Notes: a model not told the origin generated them from the letters alone. Counted from the stretch's first letter, positions 26,732-36,840 are shown. The stretch is DNA of 64,000 bases from Natrialba swarupiae (GCF_008245225.1 NZ_VTAW01000007.1:86043-150042); one strand, 5' to 3'. Numbers and translations: made by a program.

Positions 26732-27640
26732 ATGGTTGATCTAAGCCATCTATTCGCGATTACGCTAACGCTTGGGGCAGCAGTCGCTAATGCGTCACAG
26801 AACGTCTTCGTTAGAAAGGGGACCGACGAAGGGAAAGCCTTCGATGCGGTGATGATCGTGATGCTCATCAACTCCGCCGTTCTCATCCCCGGGGTGGTAC
26901 TGTTGTACTATCCGGAGTATCACCTCACTCGGTTTTCGTGGATATCGTTTATCGGCGCGGGACTTTTCGGGACACTGCTCGGGCGGATGCTCACGTACAC
27001 GAGTATCGATACAATTGGGGCGAGTCGAACCGCACCAATCGTCGCATCACAAGCACTGTTTGCCACCGTTTTCGGCATACTCGTCCTCGGTGAGTCACTG
27101 ACACCGATTCACGGGCTCGGGATCGTTCTAATCGTCAGTGGGGTAAGTCTCATCACGTGGGAGACCAGCCACAACAGCCTGAACAACATCCCCCGACGGG
27201 AACTGTTGATAGGGCTGGTAATTCCATTCGGAGCCGCAATTGCCTACGGAGCGGAACCGATCTTCGCTTCAACGGGTTTCAACGAGGGAACACCAGCACC
27301 GGTTGGCCTCGCGATCAAAACCGCCTCAGCCACGCTCGGGTTCACGCTCTACCTTCGATGGAAGGGAACATTGCCGGCGATGTCGGGACTCTACACGAAA
27401 AACAGCCGTTGGTTCGTTCTCGCGGGAATCTCGAACACCCTCTTTCTCGTCGGCTACTATGTGGCACTCGAGATTGCACCAGTGAACGTCGTCGTTCCAG
27501 TGTTAATAACGAATACGTTGTTCACCGTGTTCCTCTCGGCTGCGTTCCTGCCAAAACGGTTAGAGAACGTCACGTGGAAGATCGTTGCCGCAGCGACGAT
27601 CGTCGTCGTCGGCGTCGTAACAGTGACCCTCCAGGGATAA
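26732..27640 (+). CDS. EamA/DMT-superfamily transporter
   Basis: 302-residue membrane protein with ten predicted segments in two five-segment EamA repeats. The first repeat has GRMLTYTSIDTIGASRTAPIV and the LGESLTPIHGLGIVLIVSGV end, and the second the ALEIAPVNVVVPVLITNTLF motif. The start at MVDLSHLF is preferred over the one 14 codons earlier. DMT transporters commonly export amino acids or other metabolites. Neighbours suggest transport of a breakdown product or precursor, but nothing specific can be said. Confidence 0.88.
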   Translation: MVDLSHLFAITLTLGAAVANASQNVFVRKGTDEGKAFDAVMIVMLINSAVLIPGVVLLYYPEYHLTRFSWISFIGAGLFGTLLGRMLTYTSIDTIGASRTAPIVASQALFATVFGILVLGESLTPIHGLGIVLIVSGVSLITWETSHNSLNNIPRRELLIGLVIPFGAAIAYGAEPIFASTGFNEGTPAPVGLAIKTASATLGFTLYLRWKGTLPAMSGLYTKNSRWFVLAGISNTLFLVGYYVALEIAPVNVVVPVLITNTLFTVFLSAAFLPKRLENVTWKIVAAATIVVVGVVTVTLQG

Positions 27641-27716
27641 CCCACGGATATCGGTCCGAAGAAAAGCCCTCGGTTCTGGTAGCGCGAAAGGGGTAGTCGT
27701 CACCGAAACCAGAGAG

Positions 27717-27724
27717 TATTTTTA
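27717..27724 (+). promoter_or_regulatory. TATA-like box of the MmgE/PrpD gene
   Basis: TATTTTTA about 22-29 bp upstream of the ATG at 27746; the spacing supports that start. Confidence 0.5.
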
Positions 27725-27745
27725 GTGGCCGCAACTCTGTGTGGT

Positions 27746-29116
27746 ATGGACGAGACTGAAGCGTTAGCCACTTTTATTAGTGACTGCGCAATCGACGATC
27801 TCCCGGAAGAGGTCCGCGAACGCGCCAGAACGACGATCAGGGACACGCTTGGGGTCGCGCTGTATGCTTCGACGGAACCGTTTGGAGATCAAATCACCGA
27901 GTACATATCCGATACGGCACCGGGTGAGGAAGCGACCATCCTCGGGGGTGAAACGGCGAGTGCCTCCGGCGCTGCCTTCGCAAATGGGGCGTTTGCCCAC
28001 GCACAGGATTACGACGATACGTTCGAGTCCGTGATTATCCATCCCAGTGCTTCGACGTTGCCGGCGACACTGGCGGCAGCTGAGAAGGTAAATGCAACGG
28101 GAGAAGAGGTACTGACGGGGTACGCTGTCGGCGTTGAAACGACGTTCCGAATCGGACACGCAGTCTATCCGTCCCACTACACGCACGGATTTCACAGCAC
28201 CGGGACCGTTGGCTCGTTCGGTGCGACTGCTGGTGTAGCGTCGGTTCTCGGGTTGTCCGACGTGGAGATACGAAGGGCGTTTGGAATCGTTGCATCGTGT
28301 TCCTCGTCACTCCTGGCAAACGCTGGAACGATGACGAAGGCATTACATGCCGGACACGCCGCCCGAACTGGACTGGACGCAGCGTTGCTCGCACGGAACG
28401 GGATTACGTCGAACGAATCGATTCTGTCCGGGGAACGTGGATACGGTGAAGTAATGACACCAGGAAACAGCTACGACTCGTCTTCGATTACCGACGACCT
28501 CGGAGAGACGTGGGCAATCATGGACCTTGGAATCAAACCGTATCCGTGTGGCCGGATCACCCATACTGCGATCGAAGCCATGCGTGAACTCGTCGAAACT
28601 GAGTCGCTGACACCGGAGGATATCGAGTGTATTCACGTTACACTCGAGAAAGCAGCGGAAGATCTCATGACCTACGATCGTCCATCGACACCGGAGGAAG
28701 GGAGAGCGTCGATCGAGATGGGACTCGTGGCAACGCTTCGCGATGGCGACGTACGGCCAGAGCAGTTTTCATATGACTTTTTACAGGAATCGGAAACACA
28801 GGAGCTATTCGACCGTATCGAGCGTGATTTCGAACCAAACCTGTTCGGTGACGGATTCGCGAATTACGGTGCACAGCTACGTGTCCAAACGATTTCGGGC
28901 GAGGAGTATCAGATCGAACGGAGTCACGCACCAGGAAGTCCCAGTAACCCACTGAGTGAAGAACGTCTTCGGACGAAATTCTACGAGTGCGCCTCTCCAT
29001 CAGTCCCAGAGCCATTAGTCGATGACCTCTACGATGTTGCCGGGGCGATCGACGAGCCAGGGAACGTCGGACGGTTCCTCGAGATAGCCAGTGGCGTCCC
29101 GAGCACTACCAGCTAG
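27746..29116 (+). CDS. MmgE/PrpD family protein
   Basis: 456-residue protein of the 2-methylcitrate dehydratase (PrpD)/aconitate-decarboxylase-like fold. Family segments include RARTTIRDTLGVALYAS, GAFAHAQDYDDTFE (with the conserved His-Ala and Asp-Asp cluster), HPSASTLPATLAAAE, GFHSTGTVGSFGATAGVASVLGL and KPYPCGRITH. The start at MDETEALATF (27746) is preferred since eight preceding residues are unlike the family and a TATA-like box lies about 25 bp upstream. Family members dehydrate, isomerise or decarboxylate tricarboxylic and related acids; the physiological substrate here is unknown. Confidence 0.92.
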   Translation: MDETEALATFISDCAIDDLPEEVRERARTTIRDTLGVALYASTEPFGDQITEYISDTAPGEEATILGGETASASGAAFANGAFAHAQDYDDTFESVIIHPSASTLPATLAAAEKVNATGEEVLTGYAVGVETTFRIGHAVYPSHYTHGFHSTGTVGSFGATAGVASVLGLSDVEIRRAFGIVASCSSSLLANAGTMTKALHAGHAARTGLDAALLARNGITSNESILSGERGYGEVMTPGNSYDSSSITDDLGETWAIMDLGIKPYPCGRITHTAIEAMRELVETESLTPEDIECIHVTLEKAAEDLMTYDRPSTPEEGRASIEMGLVATLRDGDVRPEQFSYDFLQESETQELFDRIERDFEPNLFGDGFANYGAQLRVQTISGEEYQIERSHAPGSPSNPLSEERLRTKFYECASPSVPEPLVDDLYDVAGAIDEPGNVGRFLEIASGVPSTTS

Positions 29117-29294
29117 TGGGTGTTCTCTACACTCAGTCGAGTGGGCAGCCGAGCGTTCTCACGAGTATGACGATAGTAGACCGCTACTTACAGTATTACG
29201 TCCAATACTGGGTATAATCGCGACAACACGTGGTGGCAACCGATAACACACCCTGGAGGAAGAACGGACCGACAGTCGTTCTACGTGAGGAAAC

Positions 29295-29302
29295 TTTATA
29301 TA
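29295..29302 (+). promoter_or_regulatory. TATA box of the IclR-family gene
   Basis: TTTATATA 29-36 bp upstream of the ATG at 29331, in a leaderless arrangement. Confidence 0.5.
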
Positions 29303-29330
29303 CGCAACCCACAAACCCATAGAGTGAACC

Positions 29331-30092
29331 ATGATAACGAACGACAAAGAAACTAAAACGATCAAATCAGACGTAACGGTGTTAGATATTATCGAATACC
29401 TCAGAGAGGTCGACAGCGCGAGAATCACAGAGATCTCTGCGGAAGTCGGTATCTCGAAGAGTTCCGTCCACGCCCACCTCGCAACGCTCGAACAACGCGG
29501 ATATGCGGCCAAAGAAGGGGACCAGTATAAGTTAGGGATGTGCTTTCTGAATTTAGGGGCATCCACGAGGAATAAAGTTCCACACTTCGATTCGGTTCGT
29601 GAACGCGTCGAACGATTAGCCAACCAGACGGATGAACGGACACAGTTCGTAATCGAGGAACACGGTCAAGCATACGTGATATTTCGCTCGTTCGGCCAGT
29701 ACGCCGTCAGGGCCCGGCCGAGAATCGGACAGCCAACCCACTTACACACGAGTGCGTCCGGTAAAGCGATCCTCTCTGGGCTTCCTCGAGAGCGTGTTCG
29801 CGAAATAATCGACTACTGGGGATTGCCACAGAAGACGGAAAATACGATCACCGATAGAGAAACACTGTTCGAAGAACTCGACGAAGTACGCGATCAGGGA
29901 TACGCAGTAAACACGGGAGAATCCCAAGGAAGGTTCCTCTCGGTCGGTGCTCCGATCCGTACCGACGAGTCAATTCTGGGTGCGATCACGATCTCCGGTC
30001 CAGAAAAGCGGATGCACGACCGCTTAGACGACGAGATAATCGATTTACTCCTCGGCGTTACCAACGAACTCGAGTTGAACCTAACTAATTGA
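29331..30092 (+). CDS. IclR family transcriptional regulator
   Basis: 253-residue regulator. Residues 13-80 form the winged helix-turn-helix (VLDIIEYLREVD, ITEISAEVGISKSSVHAHLATLEQRGYA). Residues about 85-250 form the IclR effector-binding domain with HTSASGKAILSGLPRERVREI, GYAVNTGES and VGAPIRTDESILGAITISGP. Such regulators repress or activate nearby catabolic genes in response to an intermediate. The position between the MmgE/PrpD gene and the dehydrogenase, all on the same strand, makes these likely targets, although no operator was identified. Confidence 0.93.
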   Translation: MITNDKETKTIKSDVTVLDIIEYLREVDSARITEISAEVGISKSSVHAHLATLEQRGYAAKEGDQYKLGMCFLNLGASTRNKVPHFDSVRERVERLANQTDERTQFVIEEHGQAYVIFRSFGQYAVRARPRIGQPTHLHTSASGKAILSGLPRERVREIIDYWGLPQKTENTITDRETLFEELDEVRDQGYAVNTGESQGRFLSVGAPIRTDESILGAITISGPEKRMHDRLDDEIIDLLLGVTNELELNLTN

Positions 30093-30795
30093 ACGGAGCG
30101 CACCGAATTCTAAACAGTCCATCTGGTTGAGAGGTGACGATCGCCAACAAGCCGTTCTACTACATCGAACAACAGGGGCGTCGAGATCGGTTATACTGAC
30201 TCGAAAAGAGTGATGAGTTAGCACGCATACACGAAAACTAGGCCCAGATACTCATTATTTCCTCCGCTTAAACCACAAAAAGTCAGAAAAGTCGAGCTCC
30301 ACTGAACGAATTGTCGATCCCCGAGTGGGATTACACAGGTACAGTTGTAATAGATTTCGAGCTGTGCCGGCTGACCGTGAGTGTGTTCTACCATATCAAA
30401 CAGCGTGTGGGTAGATACAGCATACCACTCGAGAAGCCAGGTACACTGCCCATCTCCGGAGAAATCGGACGGCGTATTAACTCGATTGATAACACCAGTA
30501 TCCGTATGTTGATGAAATACTAGATGATATCGCTCGAGAACTGTGTCCCACCGTGGGTTCCGTTTGCATAATACGGTTGATTTCAGCCCCCCAAGTTTGT
30601 TTGATGCTGTGAACGGCGTAGTTCACCGAATATCCACCCCTGTGTCAGGGGTACGAGCACTATGGACGTCTGTGAACGGATACCAGAAGCGATGTTCGCT
30701 CACATCTCATCGAATACGACTGACAGCGACCAGCCGATCTTGTGAAGAGTCACCGATTGACAACAATTATTAGTAGGACTATCGATATGGCAGTC
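30093..30795. other. Intergenic region (about 700 bp), no gene supported
   Basis: Contains scattered short frames without family resemblance (for example at 30311-30523 and 30543-30773, plus strand) and no start-promoter combination. Some stretches look like decayed coding DNA. The final 30 bp hold a TTATTAG box at about 30767-30773 upstream of the dehydrogenase start. Confidence 0.5.
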
Positions 30796-31614
30796 ATGGC
30801 CGATATCGAGACGGTTGCAGTGATCGGAGTTGGAACGATGGGCGAAGCGATGGTCGGACACATCGACGAAGGGGGGTACGACGTCTATGCATACGACGTC
30901 GATTGTGAAAAGGCCAAAGAAGCCGTCGAATCCCGGGCGACCGTGACCGACACTCTTGAAAGAGCCGTTCGCCCTGCAGAGATGATCATCATCGCTGTTG
31001 GAACGTACGAGCAAGCAAAGTCGGTCGTCTATGATACGGGTGGGATCCTCGAGAGTGCGACTGCGGGAGATGTCGTAGCGATCAGTAGCACCCTCTCCCC
31101 CGGACAGTGTATTTCCCTCAGCGAGGACCTCAGAGACGAGGAGATCGAGCCCATCGGTGCACCGACGTGTCGGGGAGAAAAAGCGGCTCGACGCGGAGAT
31201 CTACTCGTATTCGTCGGTAGCGACCGATCAGTGTACGACAAGGCACGTCTCGTCCTCGAGCAGTTTAGCTCGCCAGAAAACGTCGTCCACCTCGGGCCAG
31301 TCGGTTCCGGACAGGCTGCGAAAGCAGCGAACAATGCACTACTTTGGTCATCAGTCGTTGCAAATCAGGAAGTGCTTCTCCTCGCCGAGGCGTACGAGCT
31401 CGATCTCGACCTCGTGAGAGAGTTACTCCAGAAATCGACGGGCAGCAACTGGGCGCTCGGAGGGTGGGATTGGATGCACACGAAGTGGGCGCACAAAGAC
31501 ATGGATATTATTTCGGACATGGCGAAACGACAGGATGTTCGAATACCTTCGCTGGCGCTTACGGAGCAGTTAGTTCAGGAGATAGATCAAGACGAGCTGG
31601 ATCGAACGCGTTGA
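30796..31614 (+). CDS. NAD(P)-dependent 3-hydroxyisobutyrate dehydrogenase-like oxidoreductase
   Basis: 272-residue beta-hydroxyacid dehydrogenase. Rossmann motif GVGTMGEAMVGHIDEGG near the N-terminus, then IIAVGTYEQAK, ISSTLSPGQCISL, the substrate-binding VGSGQAAKAANNALLWSSVVANQE with the catalytic Lys, and a helical C-terminal domain. The substrate-loop motif (usually DAPVSGG) reads GAPTCRGEKAARRG, which is divergent. ATG at 30796 is preferred, giving a TATA-like box about 25 bp upstream; the ATG nine bases earlier is also possible. It oxidises or reduces a small 3-hydroxyacid or imino acid; which one is unknown. Confidence 0.9.
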   Translation: MADIETVAVIGVGTMGEAMVGHIDEGGYDVYAYDVDCEKAKEAVESRATVTDTLERAVRPAEMIIIAVGTYEQAKSVVYDTGGILESATAGDVVAISSTLSPGQCISLSEDLRDEEIEPIGAPTCRGEKAARRGDLLVFVGSDRSVYDKARLVLEQFSSPENVVHLGPVGSGQAAKAANNALLWSSVVANQEVLLLAEAYELDLDLVRELLQKSTGSNWALGGWDWMHTKWAHKDMDIISDMAKRQDVRIPSLALTEQLVQEIDQDELDRTR

Positions 31615-31883
31615 TACGCGGTAGCCTGGAAAGAGGAAGGCGACTCGAGTGAAATGGATCTCGCTATCGAACAGACGCGCCGATCCCGCTAGTGGCGTCC
31701 CAAGCCTGCACTGATAGGTGAAACCGTGTGTGGGTGACTGGTTTCACCCATCAGTCGACGTTTGGAACGGTACCAGCGATAAGATGTGCAGTGACTCGAC
31801 GGCACCCCGCCAGCCTCAACGGATACTCTCTACCACCGAGGTGAGCACGTCTGAGAAGCAGACCACCTTCGATCAGGGTCGTA

Positions 31884-32564
31884 TTACTGGTATTCCGAAA
31901 TTCGATTTACGGTATCACTAACTGATTCGACGTCACCAAATTTCATATCGATATTAAATAGCGTAACTTCGTGTGAGATCTCAGATCGATCCCCAACACA
32001 TTCCGCTGGAACAATCGGTCTGATATTGTGGCAGTTCGCGTCGACGACAGACGAACGAACACCGCCACTCGTACTCAACCCGACGATGACGAGGGTATCG
32101 ATGCCCTCGAGACGAAGGACGTTTGCGAGGTGGGTGTCGAAGAACGCGCTTAGCTTTGGCTTCTCGAGGACGACGTCGCCGTCTTCAGGCGTCAGTTCCG
32201 GATGGATCGTACTCGCCGCGTCGATATCGACGTTATCGAACGCACCGTCTTTCTTCTCATCGATGATCCCACGGTGATTCCGAAGTGTGGTTTCATCGTC
32301 GGCAAGCCTCGTATAGAAAACCGGCAGATCCGCCTCACGGGCGGCCGACAGCAAGCGCTTTGTTTCTGAAATAGTGCTACCCGACGATTCAGACCGCCCG
32401 AGGTGGTCACTACTCGCAAATATCTCTAACATGTCGACGACGAGAACCGCTGGACGTTCTCCCCACCCCATCCGCGCACCGTACCCACCCTGGTCCATGT
32501 AGTCGAGATCGTCTTTCGGAATGATATCCGGAATGTAGGCATCGTCGAATCGTTCTGCAACCAT
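31884..32564 (-). CDS. Isochorismatase-family protein lacking the catalytic cysteine
   Basis: 226-residue isochorismatase-superfamily member. Asp44 (VVDML) and Lys135 (EKPKLSAFF) are conserved, but the nucleophile position reads TSGGVRSSVVDA: Cys168 has become Gly by what looks like a single T-to-G change in the codon (GGT instead of TGT). Cys178 nearby aligns with a non-catalytic position. It therefore may be inactive, bind rather than cleave its ligand, or be a young pseudogene with an otherwise intact frame. Start at MVAERFDDAYIP is preferred over a longer in-frame start because the extra 40 residues are not family-like. Closest relative in the window is the gene at 40309. Divergent from the LhgO-like gene. 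Confidence 0.88.
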   Translation of the reverse strand: MVAERFDDAYIPDIIPKDDLDYMDQGGYGARMGWGERPAVLVVDMLEIFASSDHLGRSESSGSTISETKRLLSAAREADLPVFYTRLADDETTLRNHRGIIDEKKDGAFDNVDIDAASTIHPELTPEDGDVVLEKPKLSAFFDTHLANVLRLEGIDTLVIVGLSTSGGVRSSVVDANCHNIRPIVPAECVGDRSEISHEVTLFNIDMKFGDVESVSDTVNRISEYQ

Positions 32565-32710
32565 AGTCACTCCAACGAGGGAGAGAATAAAAAGTGTAGT
32601 GGTATTATCGGTCAGATTAGTTAGAGAAGGGGGTCCAGGGAAGCGTTCGCTGGAACGGTTACCGCCGTATTTCCACCCGAACAACAGGAACGGGAGCTAC
32701 CGGAGAGACA

Positions 32711-32717
32711 ATTATTA
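32711..32717 (+). promoter_or_regulatory. TATA-like box of the LhgO-like gene
   Basis: ATTATTA 26-32 bp upstream of the ATG at 32743, as in other leaderless genes here. Confidence 0.5.
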
Positions 32718-32742
32718 TCTCCACCCAGTGGAATGCGTGAGT

Positions 32743-33939
32743 ATGCACGATGTCGCGATCATCGGTGCCGGATTAGTTGGATGTTCAACTGCGTATGCGC
32801 TTCTCGAGCACGATCCAGGCCTTGACGTCGTCATCCTCGAGAAGGAATATCATCTCGGTCAACACCAGTCAGGGCGAAACTCGGGCGTTCTTCAACCAGG
32901 GTACGGAGCGGGATTGAGTGAGCGTGAGTCAACAGTTCGAACGGAAGGTGTCGAACGGGCTTCGGCGTTCTGTCGCCAACACGACATCCAACTCCAGGAA
33001 TCAGGAGCAACGATCGTTGCCACGACCGACCAAGAGGCGGAGAGGCTGGGTAAGATCGAAGAGAGTGCCTCGTCGGCCGGTATCAGTGTCGAGCGACTGG
33101 ACACCACCGGCATTCAAGAGTACGAACCGCATGCGGCTGGAACGGCCGGGCTATTCGTTCCGAACGAAAGGGTCGTCGATAGCCAGCAGTACCTCCACGA
33201 ACTCGCTAAACAGTGTAAAAATATTGGTGGGATACTTCAGAAGGGAACAGAAGTCGAGCAGATAGACGATACTGGTTCCGCAGTCCGTCTTCAGACATCC
33301 GTCGGGACCATTTCGGCCCAAACAGTTCTGAACTCGGCGGGCCTTCACGCCTGCCGGCTGGCACACGAGTTCGGCCTCGCCCAGGACGTGAGCGTTGTAC
33401 CATTTCGGTGTCAGTATTACGAACTAACCCCATCGAGCTCCGAACTATGTCGATCACTGCTCTATCCAACCCCAAACCCGAGTTCACCCTCTCCCGGCGT
33501 CAAATTCGTCCGTCGACCGGACGGAACGGTCATCCTCGGTCCGACTGTGAGCCCGGCGCTTGGCTACGAGTCGTACGAGTCGACCTTCGATTCCCCACAA
33601 ATACGCCAAATCGCTTCCAATGCGGGGTTCTGGAAGTTCCTCGCCAGCGCCGGAACGCTCCGTATGGCGAAACAGGAACTATCCAAAACGTACCGACCAA
33701 CGACGTTTCTCGAGGAGGCCCGGAAATTGATTCCAACGCTCGACGAGGAAGATCTCGTCAAGTCGTTCGTCGCAGTCGCACTCAGGTTACTCACCCGCGA
33801 TGGTGAAATGGCCTCGTCAGAGCTAGACGTTCGTACGACCAAGCGAACCGTTCACGTACTCAACCCGATGTCGGCTGGCGTCACGGTCTCGCTTCCATTA
33901 GGAGACTATCTGGCCGACCACATTCTCGAAAGGTTGTGA
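32743..33939 (+). CDS. LhgO-like FAD-dependent L-2-hydroxyglutarate oxidoreductase
   Basis: 398-residue DAO-family flavoprotein. The N-terminal dinucleotide motif GAGLVGCSTAYAL and the conserved EKEYHLGQHQSGRNSGVLQPG block are those of L-2-hydroxyglutarate oxidase. The substrate-facing segments TAGLFVPNERVVDSQQY and VPFRCQYYEL follow, and the C-terminal GV-V-LP region closes the FAD site. Start at MHDVAIIG is preferred over longer frames. Family length is usual (about 400). It could oxidise a 2-hydroxydicarboxylate made in the breakdown pathway. Confidence 0.9.
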   Translation: MHDVAIIGAGLVGCSTAYALLEHDPGLDVVILEKEYHLGQHQSGRNSGVLQPGYGAGLSERESTVRTEGVERASAFCRQHDIQLQESGATIVATTDQEAERLGKIEESASSAGISVERLDTTGIQEYEPHAAGTAGLFVPNERVVDSQQYLHELAKQCKNIGGILQKGTEVEQIDDTGSAVRLQTSVGTISAQTVLNSAGLHACRLAHEFGLAQDVSVVPFRCQYYELTPSSSELCRSLLYPTPNPSSPSPGVKFVRRPDGTVILGPTVSPALGYESYESTFDSPQIRQIASNAGFWKFLASAGTLRMAKQELSKTYRPTTFLEEARKLIPTLDEEDLVKSFVAVALRLLTRDGEMASSELDVRTTKRTVHVLNPMSAGVTVSLPLGDYLADHILERL

Positions 33940-34001
33940 CGGGCACCGAATGTTGTCTCCGGGGAGCGGTAGCTTCCCGTCCGACCTGAGCGGTAACTCG
34001 T

Positions 34002-35090
34002 TCAGTCGACGGCGTCCGCCATGACTTCCTCGTACTCCAGCCACCCTTCGTAGAACTCACCGACGAAGTCCTGGAACTCGTCGCCGTGGACCGGTTCGAT
34101 CGGCAGGTTTTGTTCTTCGGCATCGGCCTGTACCGCGTCATCCTGGAGCGTGTCGTACAGTGAATCCCGGAGAATCTCGGTCACGTCGTCAGGTGTATCC
34201 GGTGGAGCGTACAGCCCATATGGCGTTGTGAACTGGTCTCCGAGCGTTTCCGCCGCATCGGAAGGCATACCAAACTCCGCCGCTGTCGTCCACTCGTCGG
34301 ACTCACCCATAATGAAGTAGAAGCCAATATCGTCTTCGTCCTCGATAATGTCTTCAGTCGTTGAGTGGGTCGCTGCGCCGACATGCTGATCACCACGGAT
34401 CAACGGCGCAGTCATCTCTCCGGTCCCGCTGTAGTGGACGAAGTCGAGATCGTCCGCCGAATAGTCACCAGTGAGGTCCCCCGCAACGATGCCAATGATA
34501 TGGCCAGTCGCTCCAGCCCCCTGCGTCGCAAACAGGAGTTCACCATTCGTCATTCCCTCGACCAGCGCATCCCACGAATCGTACTCATCCGTGGCATCCG
34601 CATTACCAAACCACGATCGTGGCGTTGCACCGATCTGGCCGAGGTGAGTGAACTCGGTGAGTTCGTACATCGGGTCATAGAGAATCTGACCGGTCGTATG
34701 TGCCTCGAGGTGGCCGAGACAGAGCGTATAGCCGTCGGGTTCTGCCTGGTATACCTCGTCCGCACCGACTCGCGCCGCGGCACCGGCGACGTTCGAGACA
34801 GTCACGTTGACGTCGTTGGGCAAGTGATCGGCGAGGTGACCCGCAACCAGTCGTGCATACAGGTCGATCGAACCGCCAGGATCTGCCGGTGCAACGATTT
34901 CGATATCCCGTTCCGGGAACTCGGATCCCGAACCCCCGTTGCCGTCATCAGTGCCGTTTCCGTTGCCAGCACCGTTTCCGTTACCATTGCCGTTTTCATC
35001 ACCCATACATCCTGCGAGACCAACAACACCTGCTCCACCAAGGTACCGAAGCATCTTGCGACGCCCGGCGGATGGTTTACTGTTAACCAT
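34002..35090 (-). CDS. tctC: Tripartite tricarboxylate transporter binding protein (TctC/Bug family)
   Basis: 362-residue Tat-exported lipoprotein, with GRRKMLRYLGG and the lipobox GLAGC near residue 29, then a Gly/Asn/Asp-rich linker typical of haloarchaeal binding proteins. The Bug fold begins with the motif EIVAPADPGGSIDLYARL, and conserved YTLCLGHL, NVAGAAARVGADEVY and HYSGTGEMTAPLIRGD follow. It delivers a carboxylic acid to the TctAB membrane complex. The tctA gene follows upstream on the chromosome (downstream-to-upstream order C, A on the minus strand has tctA transcribed first). Confidence 0.92.
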   Translation of the reverse strand: MVNSKPSAGRRKMLRYLGGAGVVGLAGCMGDENGNGNGNGAGNGNGTDDGNGGSGSEFPERDIEIVAPADPGGSIDLYARLVAGHLADHLPNDVNVTVSNVAGAAARVGADEVYQAEPDGYTLCLGHLEAHTTGQILYDPMYELTEFTHLGQIGATPRSWFGNADATDEYDSWDALVEGMTNGELLFATQGAGATGHIIGIVAGDLTGDYSADDLDFVHYSGTGEMTAPLIRGDQHVGAATHSTTEDIIEDEDDIGFYFIMGESDEWTTAAEFGMPSDAAETLGDQFTTPYGLYAPPDTPDDVTEILRDSLYDTLQDDAVQADAEEQNLPIEPVHGDEFQDFVGEFYEGWLEYEEVMADAVD

Positions 35091-35283
35091 TCTCAGCCCA
35101 ACAGAGACAGTATCAGTATATATAACTACTCCATTATTCCGAATTGTATTGGTAAAGATAAAAACGACACAGCCAGGTACGGTGTCTACCCACTGTCAAT
35201 AGGTGCGCGTCGTCTACCGACTGAAACCGAGAGTTAGAATTCAGTTGGAGGGGACACTCGAGAAGTATCGTGTTTTGTCGGGA

Positions 35284-36780
35284 TCAAGTTGGTACTCGAT
35301 ACTGTTTCACACTCGTGTAAATCAGCGGAAGCAGGGTGAACGCGACGGCCAGGACGATCAGGCCAAGCGATATCGGTCGCTCGAGGAAGATCATATGGCT
35401 TCCTCGTGAGGTCATCAGCGATTGATGGTACGCGTTTTCCGCGATCGGGCCGAGGATCATCGCGATGATAAACGCGATTCGAGAGATGTTAGCGCGGATA
35501 AACACGTAGCCGATTACGCCGAACAAGAGGGCGATAAGCATATCCGTCGGGTTGTTGTTGATAGCGTACGCTCCCGGGATCGAGAGACACAGAATCCCCA
35601 TGACGATTGTCCCGGTATCCAGCTGTGTAAGACGGGTCAGCGGCTTGAGTAGCGCGAGCCCTAATACACTGGAAATGATATTTGCAATGATCAGTGCGAA
35701 GAATATCGCATACGCAATATCGATATGGTCGATGAGGAATCGTGGTCCAGGCTGGAGCCCGTGAAGAATAAACGCACCGAGGAGAATTGCCGCGCTTGCA
35801 CTCCCAGGAATACCGAGTGCAAGCGTCGGGACGAGATCACCGGCGTCTTTTGCGTCGTTTGCAGCCTCTGTCGAAATGACACCCTCTATCCACCCAGTTC
35901 CGAACTTCTCGGGGTGGCTGCTGATGTTTTTCCCCTGAATGTAGGAAATGAATCCCGCGATGACACCGCCAACGGCGGGAATCGCACCGACGAGCAACCC
36001 GATCATTGCACTCTGTACGAACAGAATTTTGTTCCGGAAGACGGCAAGTCCACCGGCAAGTCGCCCTTCGCCGAACTGGATATCTGCGTCGTCGGTTGCG
36101 ATCTGGTCCTGGCCCATCAGTTTGATGGCCTCTGCGATAGCGAACAGACCGATGATAACCGGGATAATATTGAACCCGTCGTAGAGATACTGGATATCGA
36201 ACGTGAATCGAGCAGACCCGGTGACTGGATTGAATCCGTGAAATGCGATTAACAGTCCAAAGCACGCACCAACCAGCCCCGACAGAATTGCACCTTTGAC
36301 GGCGACCGAAATGGCGACTAGCCCGACGATCGTCAAAATGAAGAACTCGGGCGGGCCGAACATAACCATCAGTGGACGAATAAACGGCAACAAGAGGACG
36401 AGAATAATGACCCCGAGCACAGCCCCAAGCGCACTCGCAACGGCACTCGCACCGATCGCGACGTTCCCCTCCCCCTTCTGTGCCATCGGATGGCCATCGA
36501 GTAAGGTTGCCGTGTTAACCGGCGAGCCAGGAATGTTTAACAGAATTGCAGTAATGGATCCCGAGAACGTGACACCTCCCTTGGCTGCGGCGAGAAAGGC
36601 CAACGCAGCAATCGGGTCGAGACCGTACGTGAGTGGTATGAGAAGCGTAAGTGCAACGACCCCACCGAGTCCAGGAATCACACCGATCACCATTCCAATC
36701 AGCGTCCCAAGAACGATGTACAACATCACAGTGGGATCTAACAACATCTCGAGTGCAGCCAACAAGAAATCAACCGGCAT
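35284..36780 (-). CDS. tctA: Tripartite tricarboxylate transporter large permease TctA
   Basis: 498-residue membrane protein with about twelve hydrophobic segments. It starts with the family motif LIGMVIGVIPGLGGVVALTLLIPLTYGL and contains GGVTFSGSITAILLNIPGSPVNTATLLDGHPMA and the second repeat ending PGSASAAILLGAFILHGLQPGP. It is the main channel of the TctABC importer, driven by an ion gradient. It is 193 bp upstream of tctC on the same strand, while tctB is 3 kb away on the other strand. Confidence 0.95.
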   Translation of the reverse strand: MPVDFLLAALEMLLDPTVMLYIVLGTLIGMVIGVIPGLGGVVALTLLIPLTYGLDPIAALAFLAAAKGGVTFSGSITAILLNIPGSPVNTATLLDGHPMAQKGEGNVAIGASAVASALGAVLGVIILVLLLPFIRPLMVMFGPPEFFILTIVGLVAISVAVKGAILSGLVGACFGLLIAFHGFNPVTGSARFTFDIQYLYDGFNIIPVIIGLFAIAEAIKLMGQDQIATDDADIQFGEGRLAGGLAVFRNKILFVQSAMIGLLVGAIPAVGGVIAGFISYIQGKNISSHPEKFGTGWIEGVISTEAANDAKDAGDLVPTLALGIPGSASAAILLGAFILHGLQPGPRFLIDHIDIAYAIFFALIIANIISSVLGLALLKPLTRLTQLDTGTIVMGILCLSIPGAYAINNNPTDMLIALLFGVIGYVFIRANISRIAFIIAMILGPIAENAYHQSLMTSRGSHMIFLERPISLGLIVLAVAFTLLPLIYTSVKQYRVPT

Positions 36781-36840
36781 TACGTATCATCCTCTGTGTT
36801 AGGTATACTCATTCTTCTCCCCCCTTTTTTACTTTCGGTT

